This document shows positions 51,175 through 59,629 of a stretch of DNA of 64,000 nucleotides, piece after piece. The notes under the pieces are model-generated. The model ran no database searches. It was not told the origin of the DNA and worked only from the letters and a program-made list of their open reading frames with translations. This DNA is from Oscillospiraceae bacterium (GTDB lineage Bacteria > Bacillota > Clostridia > Oscillospirales > Oscillospiraceae). A program made the translations under genes and the position numbers. The stretch is taken from assembly GCA_017439425.1 (NCBI GenBank), contig JAFSJE010000077.1:1-64000 (forward strand). Reading direction: 5' to 3'. Position 1 is the first letter of the stretch. The number at the start of each line of letters is the position of its first letter.

Positions 51175-51882
51175 ATGATAAGAATCGCTCTTGTTGAGGA
51201 TGACGCCGGCTATCGCAGGGAGCTCAAAAGCCTGCTGGAGCGCTATGGGCGCGAAAGCGGCGAAAAATTCGATATCCGCACCTTTTCCGACGGCGATGAG
51301 ATCGCGGTCGGATATAAGGCTGAGTACGATATCATCCTGATGGATATCCAGATGCGCTTCATGAACGGCATGGACGCGGCAAAGGAGATAAGAGAGAAGG
51401 ACGGCGAGGTCATCATCATCTTCGTGACGAACACCGCGCAGTACGCGATCTCGGGCTACGAGGTCAACGCCCTCGACTATATCCTCAAGCCCGTCAGCTA
51501 CTACGCATTTTCAAAGACCATCGAGCGCGCAATAGGCTCTCTTCGCCGCAGAGAGAAGAGATACATCTTCATTGCAAATCAGCACGGGGTCAAAAAGGTC
51601 GAGGAGAGCAGGATACTCTACGTCGAGGTGGAGGGGCACAGCCTCGTCTACCACACGCTCGATGGTGACTTCGGCGCCACCGGCACCATGAAGGAGGTTG
51701 AGGAGAAGGTCTCGCAGGAGAGCTTTTTCCGCTGCAACAAGTGCTTTCTCGTAAACCTCGAGAACGTCGACGCCGTAGAGGGTGACGACGCCGTTGTCGG
51801 CGGGGAGAGGGTAGCGCTCAGCCGCAACAAGAAAAAAGCGTTTATGGAGGCGCTGAGCCTCTACGTTATGGGTAGAAGCTGA
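51175..51882 (+). CDS. LytTR response regulator, carbohydrate island 2
   Basis: 235 residues: receiver domain with Asp57 in IILMDIQMRFMNGM and a LytTR DNA-binding domain (SRILYVEVEGHSLVYHTLDG, FFRCNKCFLVNLENV). It is similar in length and layout to the regulator at 22450-23163 and shares the same local motifs. Its stop overlaps the kinase start (TGATG). It is transcribed in the same direction as the GH78-GH3 operon behind it and probably controls it. Confidence 0.93.
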   Translation: MIRIALVEDDAGYRRELKSLLERYGRESGEKFDIRTFSDGDEIAVGYKAEYDIILMDIQMRFMNGMDAAKEIREKDGEVIIIFVTNTAQYAISGYEVNALDYILKPVSYYAFSKTIERAIGSLRRREKRYIFIANQHGVKKVEESRILYVEVEGHSLVYHTLDGDFGATGTMKEVEEKVSQESFFRCNKCFLVNLENVDAVEGDDAVVGGERVALSRNKKKAFMEALSLYVMGRS

Positions 51883-53192
51883 TGAACGTTATCCGCAACG
51901 TCCCCGGACTTTGGACGAGCGCGTTCCACTGGCTCGGGTATATGTTTTTTATCTCGATACTTCCGAAAAGGCTTAAGGCATGGCAGACGTGGCTTGTCTC
52001 GGCTGCGTTCTTGGCACTCCAGACTGCGCTGTACATCGCCTTTATAGCCGACAGGTCGGGTATATATTTCAACGTCACAAATACGCTCTTCGCGCTCTGG
52101 ACTCTTATTCCGTTCGTTCTGTTCTGCGAGATCGGCGTCGCTGACGCGGTCTATTACTGCGCGAGGGCGTTCATACTCTCGGCGTTCGGAGTTTCGATCG
52201 CATGGCAGTTTTACGCTCTTTATGTCTCTCCGCTGCCGCTTATGGGCGGATTTTTCGGAGAGTGCGCGTTTATGATATTCACAGCCGCGGCGGTGTTTTC
52301 TGCGGCGTTCCTTGCCGAGCGCGGGCATATACGCGAGGACGCTGAGATGCGGATAAAGCCTTCGACGGCGATCACGACTGTCCTCAGCGCGGTATCTATC
52401 TACATACTCTCGAGCCTGAGCTATTTCAGCTCCGACGCGCCGTTTACCTCGAACAGCGTTCCGGAGATATTCGCGCTGAGAAGCCTTGTGTACTTCGGCG
52501 GTACGGCGATGCTGTTTGCACTCCACTTTCAGCTCTGCGACAACTATTCCCGTCAGGAGCGCAACGCTCTGCAGAACGTTCTCAACACGCAGTACGCAAA
52601 CTTCCGGGCAAATCAGGAGTCTGTGAGCATCGTAAACCAGAAGTACCACGATCTGAAGCATCAGATCACGCTCCTGCGGAGCAATATCGGAGATGATAAA
52701 AAGTTAGAATATCTCGACGAGGTCGAGCGCGAGATCGGCGCGTTCGAGGCTCAGAACAAGACCGGAAACGAGGTGCTTGACACCATTCTCACCGGCAAGA
52801 GCCTCTATTGCCACGAGCACGGCATAACGCTCACCTGCGTGGCCGACGGAAAACTCCTCGATTTTCTCAGCGTTATGGATATGAGCGCCATCTTCGGAAA
52901 CGCGCTTGACAACGCCATCGAGAGCGCCGAAAAAATCACCGACCCGGCAAAGAGGCTCATACACGTCACCGTATCGCGCCAGAAGGGCTTTGCGAGCGTA
53001 ATCGTCCGCAACCGCTACGGCGAGGAGCCGCGCTTTTCCGGAGGAATGCCCGTCACCTCAAAGGGCGATCGCGAGAACCACGGCTACGGAGTGCGAAGCA
53101 TCGTCGCCACCGCGGAAAAGTACGGCGGCACCGCCACAGTCGGCGTAAAGGACGGATGGTTTAGCTTGAACGTGCTTCTGCCGATAAAATAA
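51882..53192 (+). CDS. GHKL sensor histidine kinase, carbohydrate island 2
   Basis: 436 residues: N-terminal membrane half with about six helices, then QKYHDLKHQ (His256) and a GHKL ATPase with FGNALDNAIES and GYGVRSIVATAEKYGG. Same architecture as the kinase at 21117-22457. No agrB or agrD-type gene is nearby, so the signal is not an obvious autoinducer of the classical system. It ends just before a perfect terminator and the GH78 promoter region. Confidence 0.92.
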   Translation: MNVIRNVPGLWTSAFHWLGYMFFISILPKRLKAWQTWLVSAAFLALQTALYIAFIADRSGIYFNVTNTLFALWTLIPFVLFCEIGVADAVYYCARAFILSAFGVSIAWQFYALYVSPLPLMGGFFGECAFMIFTAAAVFSAAFLAERGHIREDAEMRIKPSTAITTVLSAVSIYILSSLSYFSSDAPFTSNSVPEIFALRSLVYFGGTAMLFALHFQLCDNYSRQERNALQNVLNTQYANFRANQESVSIVNQKYHDLKHQITLLRSNIGDDKKLEYLDEVEREIGAFEAQNKTGNEVLDTILTGKSLYCHEHGITLTCVADGKLLDFLSVMDMSAIFGNALDNAIESAEKITDPAKRLIHVTVSRQKGFASVIVRNRYGEEPRFSGGMPVTSKGDRENHGYGVRSIVATAEKYGGTATVGVKDGWFSLNVLLPIK

Positions 53193-53207
53193 TCAGTTGA
53201 TATTTCC

Positions 53208-53250
53208 CCTCACTTTTGTTATAATGTACAAAAGTGAGGGATATTTTTTT
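53208..53250 (+). terminator. Terminator after the second LytTR pair
   Basis: CCCTCACTTTTGTA and TACAAAAGTGAGGG are perfect 14-base arms around TAATG, followed by ATATTTTTTT. Confidence 0.85.
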
Positions 53251-53270
53251 ACCCATTTGCACATATCTTA

Positions 53271-53343
53271 CAACGGATAATGCTCAAAAATCAACATTTT
53301 ATGAAGGCGGCAACACAAATTTTTAATTGTTTGGTAATATAAA
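53271..53343 (+). promoter_or_regulatory. Candidate regulated promoter of the GH78-GH3 operon
   Basis: CAAC occurs at 53271 and 53292, 21 bases apart, and again at 53311. A TATAAA (53338-53343) and an extended TGG-TAATAT (53332-53340) lie downstream, but no good -35 box is seen, as expected for an activator-dependent promoter. The adjacent LytTR regulator is the natural candidate. Confidence 0.4.
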
Positions 53344-53371
53344 ATCAAGAAAAACATAGGAGGAGAAGGGT

Positions 53372-55918
53372 ATGCTAAAAGTCAAAAGATTTGCGGTTGA
53401 AAACCTCGAAAAGGGCTGCGTTACAGACGCGCTGAGGCCGAGATTTGCGTTCTCGCTCGAGTCCGACAGAGAGAACGTCAAGGTAAAGAGCGCAGAGATA
53501 ACGCTCGGCGGCTGGAAGAAATCCGGCGCCAAAGAGGCTGTGACAGTTTACGACGGACCGGCGCTGAAGCCCTTTACCTCCTACACCGCGGTGCTCAAGG
53601 TCGAGGACGACGCGGGGGAGAGGGCGGAGAAGTCCGTCTCCTTCGAGACCGGCAGAATGGGTACGGCGTGGAGCGCAAAGTGGATCTCCGACGCGGCGTA
53701 TTCCTTCACCGAGAAGGGCGTAAGCCCCGTTCCGATGGTATTCCGCAGGGAAGTAAAGACCGCAAAGAAGGTACGCAGAGCGCTTATAAACTCCACCGCG
53801 CTCGGCATCTATGAGCTCTATATTAACGGCAGGCGAGTTGGGAACCGCTACTTTGCCCCGGGCTTTACATCATATAAAACGAGCCTCATGTATCAGACCT
53901 ACGACGTCACAGAAATGCTCACCGGCGCCGATACGCTCGATGCGATCGTCTGCGGCGGCTGGGCTGTCGGCTCCTTCGTATTCACCCGCGCTAACCGACT
54001 GATGGGCGACAGACAGGCGTTCCTTATGGAGCTCCGGGTCGAGTATGAGGACGGTACGAGCGAGGTGATCGGCACAGACGAGTCCTGGAGGGTAACGGAG
54101 GACGGGCCCGTTCGCATGGCTGACCTCTATGACGGCGAGACCTACGACGCCACCGTTGACCTAGGCAGGGCAAATTGGAGAAACGCGGCGCCCGAGACTC
54201 TCAAAATAAACCCCGAGATCATCGCAGATTACGGCGCGCCGGTAGTGAGCCACGAGGAGTTCAAGCCCCTCAGCGCAAAGAAGGTCGGAAACGCGACCAT
54301 CTACGACTTCGGTCAGAACCTCGCCGGCGTTGTAAAGCTTAAGATAAACGGCAAAAAGGGCGAAACGGTTATCGTAAAGCACGCCGAGATACTTAATAAG
54401 GACGGCTCGCTGAACCTCTCGTTCCTGCGCTCGGCAAAGGCTACCGCGACCTACACCTGTATTGACGGCGAGCAGGAGTATTCTCCTCGCTTTACCTATA
54501 TGGGCTTCCGCTATGCCTCCGTTGAGGGCATCGACACCGAGAGAGTTGAGATCAGCGCTCTCGCACTTTACTCCGATATGCCTCAGATCGGTAAATTTGA
54601 GTGCAGCGACAAGCTCCTCACAAGGCTTCAGAAGAACATCGAGTGGGGCTCAAAATCGAACCTCGTCGATATTCCGACCGACTGCCCGCAGCGCGACGAG
54701 CGCATGGGCTGGACCGGTGATATCTGCGTATTCGGCCCGACGGCGGCGTTCAACTTCGACACCTCGCGCTTCCTCGATAAGTGGCTGAGAGATGTAAAGA
54801 GCGAGCAGTTCCCGGGCGGCGGCGTACCGAATACAGTGCCGCGCCAGGGCTACGGCTTCCCGACTACCATGCCGGATATGGCGGTCGACTGGTGGGACGA
54901 CGCGATAATCATGGTGCCGTGGGCAGAGTATGAGGCGAGAGGCGACAAGAGCGTTCTCGAGAACCTCTACCCCGGCATGAAAAAATACATAAAGGCTCAG
55001 CTCTTCTGGGCGGGACTGCTGAGCTTCGGCAAGAATAAATATATCTGGAACACTCCGGGTATTTTCCACTTTGGCGACTGGGTCGCGCCCGACGTGCCGA
55101 ATATGTCGCAGTGGCAGGCAAGAGCCAAGTGGACCGGAACGGCGAGCATAAAGAGCTGCGCCTCCAAGGTCGCGGAGATAGCCCATATCCTCGGCAAGAG
55201 CGAGGACGAGAAGTATTACACCGACCTCGCCGCCAAGGTCTCCGACGCCTATTGCAGCGTTCTGACTGACGGAAACGGCAAGCTCCTCGAGGAGTTCCAG
55301 ACGGCCTACGTCCTTCCGCTCTGGCTCGATATGTTCCCGAACGCCGAGACCAAGAGGAAGGCGGTCAAAAACCTTGTAGCGCTCGTCGAAAAGAGCGATT
55401 ACTGCATCGGCACCGGCTTCCCCGGCACACCGTACATTCTCTTTGCCCTTGCCGATAACGGCGAGGAGGAGACCGCTTTCAAAATGCTTATGAACACCAA
55501 GTGCCCCTCCTGGCTCTATGAGGTCAGAGTCGGCGCAACAACTATCTGGGAGCGCTGGGACGGCCTTGACGAGGACGGCTTCTGCCCGATAGGCGACGAC
55601 GGCACCGGCGGAATGATAAGCTATAACCACTACGCCTCCGGCGCAGTAGGTGCGTTTTTGTATCGCCGTGTTGCCGGACTTGAGCCCGTTGAGGCAGGCT
55701 ACAAGACCTTCCGCGTAAAGCCCCTTGTCGGCGGCGGACTCACGAGCGCGAAGGCTTCCGTAGAAACGCCTTACGGCACTGCCGAGAGCGATTGGAGCAT
55801 TGAAAACGAGAAATTCACGCTCACAGTCACCGTTCCGGTGGATACAACCTGCGAGGTTACTCTCCCGAACGGCGAGACCAGGACAGTCGGCAGCGGCAAA
55901 TATACCTTTAGTTGTTAA
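53372..55918 (+). CDS. GH78 alpha-L-rhamnosidase
   Basis: 848 residues without a signal peptide, so apparently cytoplasmic. N-terminal beta domains precede the (alpha/alpha)6 barrel. The catalytic region DIPTDCPQRDERMGWTGD (Asp437 in DCP) is the canonical GH78 motif. The C-terminal part has MISYNHYASGAVGAFLYRRVAGL and a closing beta sandwich. It would remove rhamnose from short imported glycosides. It begins the operon with the third GH3 (37 bases downstream) and follows the LytTR pair. AGGAGGAG precedes the ATG. Confidence 0.92.
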   Translation: MLKVKRFAVENLEKGCVTDALRPRFAFSLESDRENVKVKSAEITLGGWKKSGAKEAVTVYDGPALKPFTSYTAVLKVEDDAGERAEKSVSFETGRMGTAWSAKWISDAAYSFTEKGVSPVPMVFRREVKTAKKVRRALINSTALGIYELYINGRRVGNRYFAPGFTSYKTSLMYQTYDVTEMLTGADTLDAIVCGGWAVGSFVFTRANRLMGDRQAFLMELRVEYEDGTSEVIGTDESWRVTEDGPVRMADLYDGETYDATVDLGRANWRNAAPETLKINPEIIADYGAPVVSHEEFKPLSAKKVGNATIYDFGQNLAGVVKLKINGKKGETVIVKHAEILNKDGSLNLSFLRSAKATATYTCIDGEQEYSPRFTYMGFRYASVEGIDTERVEISALALYSDMPQIGKFECSDKLLTRLQKNIEWGSKSNLVDIPTDCPQRDERMGWTGDICVFGPTAAFNFDTSRFLDKWLRDVKSEQFPGGGVPNTVPRQGYGFPTTMPDMAVDWWDDAIIMVPWAEYEARGDKSVLENLYPGMKKYIKAQLFWAGLLSFGKNKYIWNTPGIFHFGDWVAPDVPNMSQWQARAKWTGTASIKSCASKVAEIAHILGKSEDEKYYTDLAAKVSDAYCSVLTDGNGKLLEEFQTAYVLPLWLDMFPNAETKRKAVKNLVALVEKSDYCIGTGFPGTPYILFALADNGEEETAFKMLMNTKCPSWLYEVRVGATTIWERWDGLDEDGFCPIGDDGTGGMISYNHYASGAVGAFLYRRVAGLEPVEAGYKTFRVKPLVGGGLTSAKASVETPYGTAESDWSIENEKFTLTVTVPVDTTCEVTLPNGETRTVGSGKYTFSC

Positions 55919-55955
55919 ACTCCGCAAGGAGCAAAAATAGAAGGAGGATTTAAAA

Positions 55956-58900
55956 ATGGCAAAAGGCACAAACAGTCGGGCCAAGCAGCTTCTGTGGCGA
56001 GGCTTGACAACCCTGACCGCCGGTCTTACGGTGCTTGCTCTTACGGGCTCTGTCATCGTAAACGGCTTCCGCACAGACATTGATAAGTTCCTCGGTACCT
56101 CCAGCACTCGAATCGTCAGCGAGGAGGCAGACCCCTCCACCGCTTACGGCTTCAAGTCTGACTATGCGACCACCGCAGAGCTTGTCAAGGCTATCGCCGA
56201 CGTCGGCGAGAGAATGAACGAGGAGGGCAGCGTTCTTCTTAAGAATAACGGCGCTCTTCCGCTCTCCGCATCCGAGAAGGGCAAGGTATCCCTCTTGGGC
56301 TTTAGCAGCTACCACCCTGTAATGGGCGGCATCATGGGCTCCAGCCTCACCGAGAACGTCGGAACCGACGCTGATACCGTCGATTTCGTCGCCGCTCTGA
56401 AGGCGAAGGGCTACACCTACAACCCGACCCTCGAGACCATCTACGAGACTCTCCGTCCCACCTATGAGACTGAGGTCGCAAGCTGGTTCGGCTCGAGCTT
56501 CTATCCGAACATCACCGCCCCCGCAAACTCCGCCGGCAGCTTCTTCACCTCGAAGGAGCCTTCGCCCGCCGCTCTTGACGGCGCTGACGGTTCCTGGCGC
56601 GGTACCCTCAACGATTATAACGTTATGATCGTCACCATCGCCCGCGCAGGCAGCGAGAACGCGAACTACACCACCGGCGAGGCGGGCGTTGATCCCAGCC
56701 AGAGCCTCAATCAGACCGATCCTCTCGGCCTCTCCGACGACGAGCGCGCCCTCATCCAGGCGGCTATCGACGCTAAGAACGCTAACGGCGGCAAGGTCAT
56801 CGTTCTCCTCAACAACGCCTCCGCAATGGAAATCCAGGAGCTTAAGGACAACGACGGCATCGACGCTATGCTCCAGATCGGACTTCCCGGCGGCTACGGC
56901 TTCTACGGCGTCTGCGATATTCTCGACGGCACCGTGAACCCCTCCGGCCGTCTCCCCGACGTCTATGCGGTCAAGGCTTCTCTCAGCCCCGCCGCACAGA
57001 ACTACGGCTTCCTTATGTGGGCAAACGCTCAGCCGGAGATAAACATCAACTCCGCCATCGTTGAGGCAGAGGGCATCTACACCGGCTACAAGTACTATGA
57101 GACCCGCTATATCGACGCAGAGCTCGGTCAGGGCAACGCGACAAGCACCGTCGGCAGCACCTCCGGCGCGTGGAGCTACGATAATGAGGTCACATATCCG
57201 TTCGGCTACGGCCTCTCCTACACCACCTTTGAGCAGACTCTCGACTCCGTCACCGTTGACCTCGGCGCTCAGACAGCTACCGCAGTCGTCACCGTAAAGA
57301 ACACCGGCTCGATTGCCGGCAAGGACGTCGTTCAGCTCTATGTATCCACCCCCTACACCGACTATGACAAGGCTCACGGCGTTGAGAAGGCGGGAGTTCA
57401 GCTTCTCGACTTCGGCAAGACCGAGGTTATCGAGCCGGGCGCAAGCTTTACCACCACCATCACCGCCGACCTTCAGTACATGGCTTCCTGGGATTCCACC
57501 GCTGATAACCTTCTCGGCACCAAGGGCTGCTACATACTCGACGCCGGCACCTACTACTTCGCAATCGGCAACGCTCACGAGGCAGCAACTGCGGTCGTTG
57601 ACGCAATGAAGGGCAACGAAAGCGCGGTTAAGACATGGGAGCTCGGCGCTCTTGACGATACCACCTTCGCGCGCTCCAAGAACGGCACCGCCGTTGAGAA
57701 CCAGCTCGATGATATGGACGTAAACTACTGGCTTCCCGGTACCGCCACCTATCTCAGCCGCTCCGACTGGGAGGGCACCTTCCCCAAGACCTATCAGAAC
57801 CTCACCGCTTCCGATGACATGGTCACCGTTATGAGAAACGATAACTATGAGATCCAGCACACCGGCTCCAGCGTTGTATTCGGACAGAATAACAATCTGA
57901 AGCTTGCAGACCTCAAGGGCGTAACCGACCTCGATGACGAGCGCTGGGAGCTTCTTATGGATCAGATCAAGCTTGAGGACTGCATGATCCGCACCGGCTT
58001 CGGCGGCACCTCCACCAAGGTTATCGAGTCCATCATGAGCCCTGAGGCAGTCCAGAACGACGGCCCGAACGGCATTTACAGCTATCCTCTCGCTCAGTAC
58101 GCCAACACCGACGCCTCCACCGGCGATCCCTGCGTTGTTGACGCAAACGACAAGAACGCGAACTATCGCGCCGGCGTTATGGGCAACGAGACCGTCATCG
58201 CCTCCACCTTCAATAAGGCTCTTGCAAGAGAGTACGGCAAGGTCATGGGCAACTTCTCGCTGTGGGCAAACCTTCCCATCTGGTGGGGCATCGGCGTAAA
58301 CCTCCATCGTGTACCCTACAACGCCCGTAACCACGAGTATTATTCCGAGGATTCCGTCCTCTCCGCATTCATGGGCGCAGCCACCATCGAGGGCGCTCAG
58401 TATTACGGCGTGATCGCCGCTCCGAAGCACGTTGCCTTCAACGATTCCGAGGTCAACCGTACCGGCGTCGCCACCTTCATGACCGAGCAGAAGGCCCGCG
58501 AGGGCGAGCTTCGCGCGATGCAGTCCAGCTTCGAGGACGCTCAGTGCCTCGGCGCTATGACCGCATATAACCGCGACGGCGTCTACACCGACAACGCTCA
58601 CCCGACCCTTCTTAAGAACATCGTCCGCGGCGAGTGGGGCTTCAAGGGCCTCATGAGCGAGGACTTCATCATGGATCCGAGCTACGTAACTCTTAAGGAA
58701 GCCGTCATCAACGGCGTAACGATGAGCTGCAACACCGGCGAGAGCACCATGGAAGCCGTCTCCGGCTACTATCAGGGCTGGACAGTCGAGAACGTCAAGG
58801 ACGATCCCGAGCTCACCGCAGCACTCAAGCAGGCTATGACCTGGCAGGCTTACGCGCTCGCTAACTCCAATGCTATGGACGGCTACTCCAGCTCCACAAG

Positions 58901-59018
58901 ACTCGAGACTGTCAGAACCTGGTACGATAACGCTCTTACCGCGGCTTGGATCTGCTTCGCCGTACTGACCGTCGGCAGCGCATTTATGTATGTCAAGAGC
59001 CGCAAGGAAGAAAACTGA
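55956..59018 (+). CDS. Membrane-anchored, domain-permuted GH3 glycosidase (3)
   Basis: 1020 residues with the permuted order: sandwich domain (GSVLLKNNGALPL), FnIII-like domain (VVTVKNTGSIAGKDVVQLYV), then barrel with GVNLHRVPYNARNHEYYSED, KHVAFNDSEVNR and the nucleophile Asp903 in MSEDFI, at the same spacing from the WGF motif as Asp841 and Asp871 of the other copies. N-terminal helix (about 16-37) and C-terminal helix before KSRKEEN give a double anchor. Most of the gene lacks TTA, CTA and TCA codons, as in highly expressed genes. It is followed by the four-helix partner. Confidence 0.92.
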   Translation: MAKGTNSRAKQLLWRGLTTLTAGLTVLALTGSVIVNGFRTDIDKFLGTSSTRIVSEEADPSTAYGFKSDYATTAELVKAIADVGERMNEEGSVLLKNNGALPLSASEKGKVSLLGFSSYHPVMGGIMGSSLTENVGTDADTVDFVAALKAKGYTYNPTLETIYETLRPTYETEVASWFGSSFYPNITAPANSAGSFFTSKEPSPAALDGADGSWRGTLNDYNVMIVTIARAGSENANYTTGEAGVDPSQSLNQTDPLGLSDDERALIQAAIDAKNANGGKVIVLLNNASAMEIQELKDNDGIDAMLQIGLPGGYGFYGVCDILDGTVNPSGRLPDVYAVKASLSPAAQNYGFLMWANAQPEININSAIVEAEGIYTGYKYYETRYIDAELGQGNATSTVGSTSGAWSYDNEVTYPFGYGLSYTTFEQTLDSVTVDLGAQTATAVVTVKNTGSIAGKDVVQLYVSTPYTDYDKAHGVEKAGVQLLDFGKTEVIEPGASFTTTITADLQYMASWDSTADNLLGTKGCYILDAGTYYFAIGNAHEAATAVVDAMKGNESAVKTWELGALDDTTFARSKNGTAVENQLDDMDVNYWLPGTATYLSRSDWEGTFPKTYQNLTASDDMVTVMRNDNYEIQHTGSSVVFGQNNNLKLADLKGVTDLDDERWELLMDQIKLEDCMIRTGFGGTSTKVIESIMSPEAVQNDGPNGIYSYPLAQYANTDASTGDPCVVDANDKNANYRAGVMGNETVIASTFNKALAREYGKVMGNFSLWANLPIWWGIGVNLHRVPYNARNHEYYSEDSVLSAFMGAATIEGAQYYGVIAAPKHVAFNDSEVNRTGVATFMTEQKAREGELRAMQSSFEDAQCLGAMTAYNRDGVYTDNAHPTLLKNIVRGEWGFKGLMSEDFIMDPSYVTLKEAVINGVTMSCNTGESTMEAVSGYYQGWTVENVKDDPELTAALKQAMTWQAYALANSNAMDGYSSSTRLETVRTWYDNALTAAWICFAVLTVGSAFMYVKSRKEEN

Positions 59019-59036
59019 GAGAGGGAGGATATAATA

Positions 59037-59456
59037 ATGACTAAGAAAATTTCTGCAGGAATGTATATCGCCTGCGCCTCCGCCGTCTGCGCGCTCATCG
59101 GCCTCATCGCCTATATGATCAACACCGGCACCGCCTACTATGCAAAGATGGGCGTCGATCCCGTCGTTGTTCTCTGCCTCGCAGGAGCCGCGCTTGTCGG
59201 CATCGTCAGAATCGTGGTCGGCATGAAGGCTAACCCCGTATGGGCGGACATCCTTCCGGTCTGCGCCGCAGTTCTCGCGGTGATCGGCTTCATGTTCCTC
59301 GTTAATGTTCGCGTAAACAACATCGCCGCTGTTATGACCTTCGAGAACAGCGCCTCCAACATGGCGGATTCTGTCAGCTGCTTCATCGCCATCGGCGCCG
59401 CGCTCATCGCTATGATAACGAGCTTTGTCGCCGCATTCTTCGATATAGCGAAGTAA
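59037..59456 (+). CDS. Small four-helix membrane protein, GH3 partner (3)
   Basis: 139 residues with about four membrane helices, starting MTKKISAGMYIACASAVCAL and ending AAFFDIAK. It starts 18 bases after the third GH3, with GGGAGG as ribosome site. It resembles the protein at 26855-27265 in length, helix layout and the opening pattern, though overall identity is low. The recurrence after two of three tethered GH3 enzymes suggests a functional pair. No named family known to me. Confidence 0.78.
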   Translation: MTKKISAGMYIACASAVCALIGLIAYMINTGTAYYAKMGVDPVVVLCLAGAALVGIVRIVVGMKANPVWADILPVCAAVLAVIGFMFLVNVRVNNIAAVMTFENSASNMADSVSCFIAIGAALIAMITSFVAAFFDIAK

Positions 59457-59473
59457 TCGCTGAAACCGAAATA

Positions 59474-59507
59474 ATTACCCTCCGTTGTTTGCACAGCGGA
59501 GGGTAAT
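59474..59507 (+). terminator. Terminator after the GH78-GH3 operon
   Basis: ATTACCCTCCG and CGGAGGGTAAT are perfect 11-base arms with a 12-base loop. No strong T-run follows directly. Confidence 0.65.
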
Positions 59508-59511
59508 CTGC

Positions 59512-59592
59512 TATAATAATCGCAAAAGCGATTATTATATTGATTTAAAGTCCTTTTTCTCGCCGCTCACGCGGCAACCGAAAAAGATGACA
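59512..59592. repeat. Two-hairpin repeat, copy 2
   Basis: TATAATAATCGC and GCGATTATTATA are perfect 12-base arms around AAAA; then a second hairpin from CTTTTTC-TC-GCCGC and GCGGC-AACC-GAAAAAG, ending GATGACA. Same order and most bases as copy 1 at 46556-46635. Confidence 0.8.
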
Positions 59593-59629
59593 CGAAAATC
59601 CATTGTATGCGAAAGGAGGCACAAAACCT

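Noticed and set aside
55950..58601. 883-codon minus-strand open frame
   Set aside because: Shadow of the third GH3 gene.
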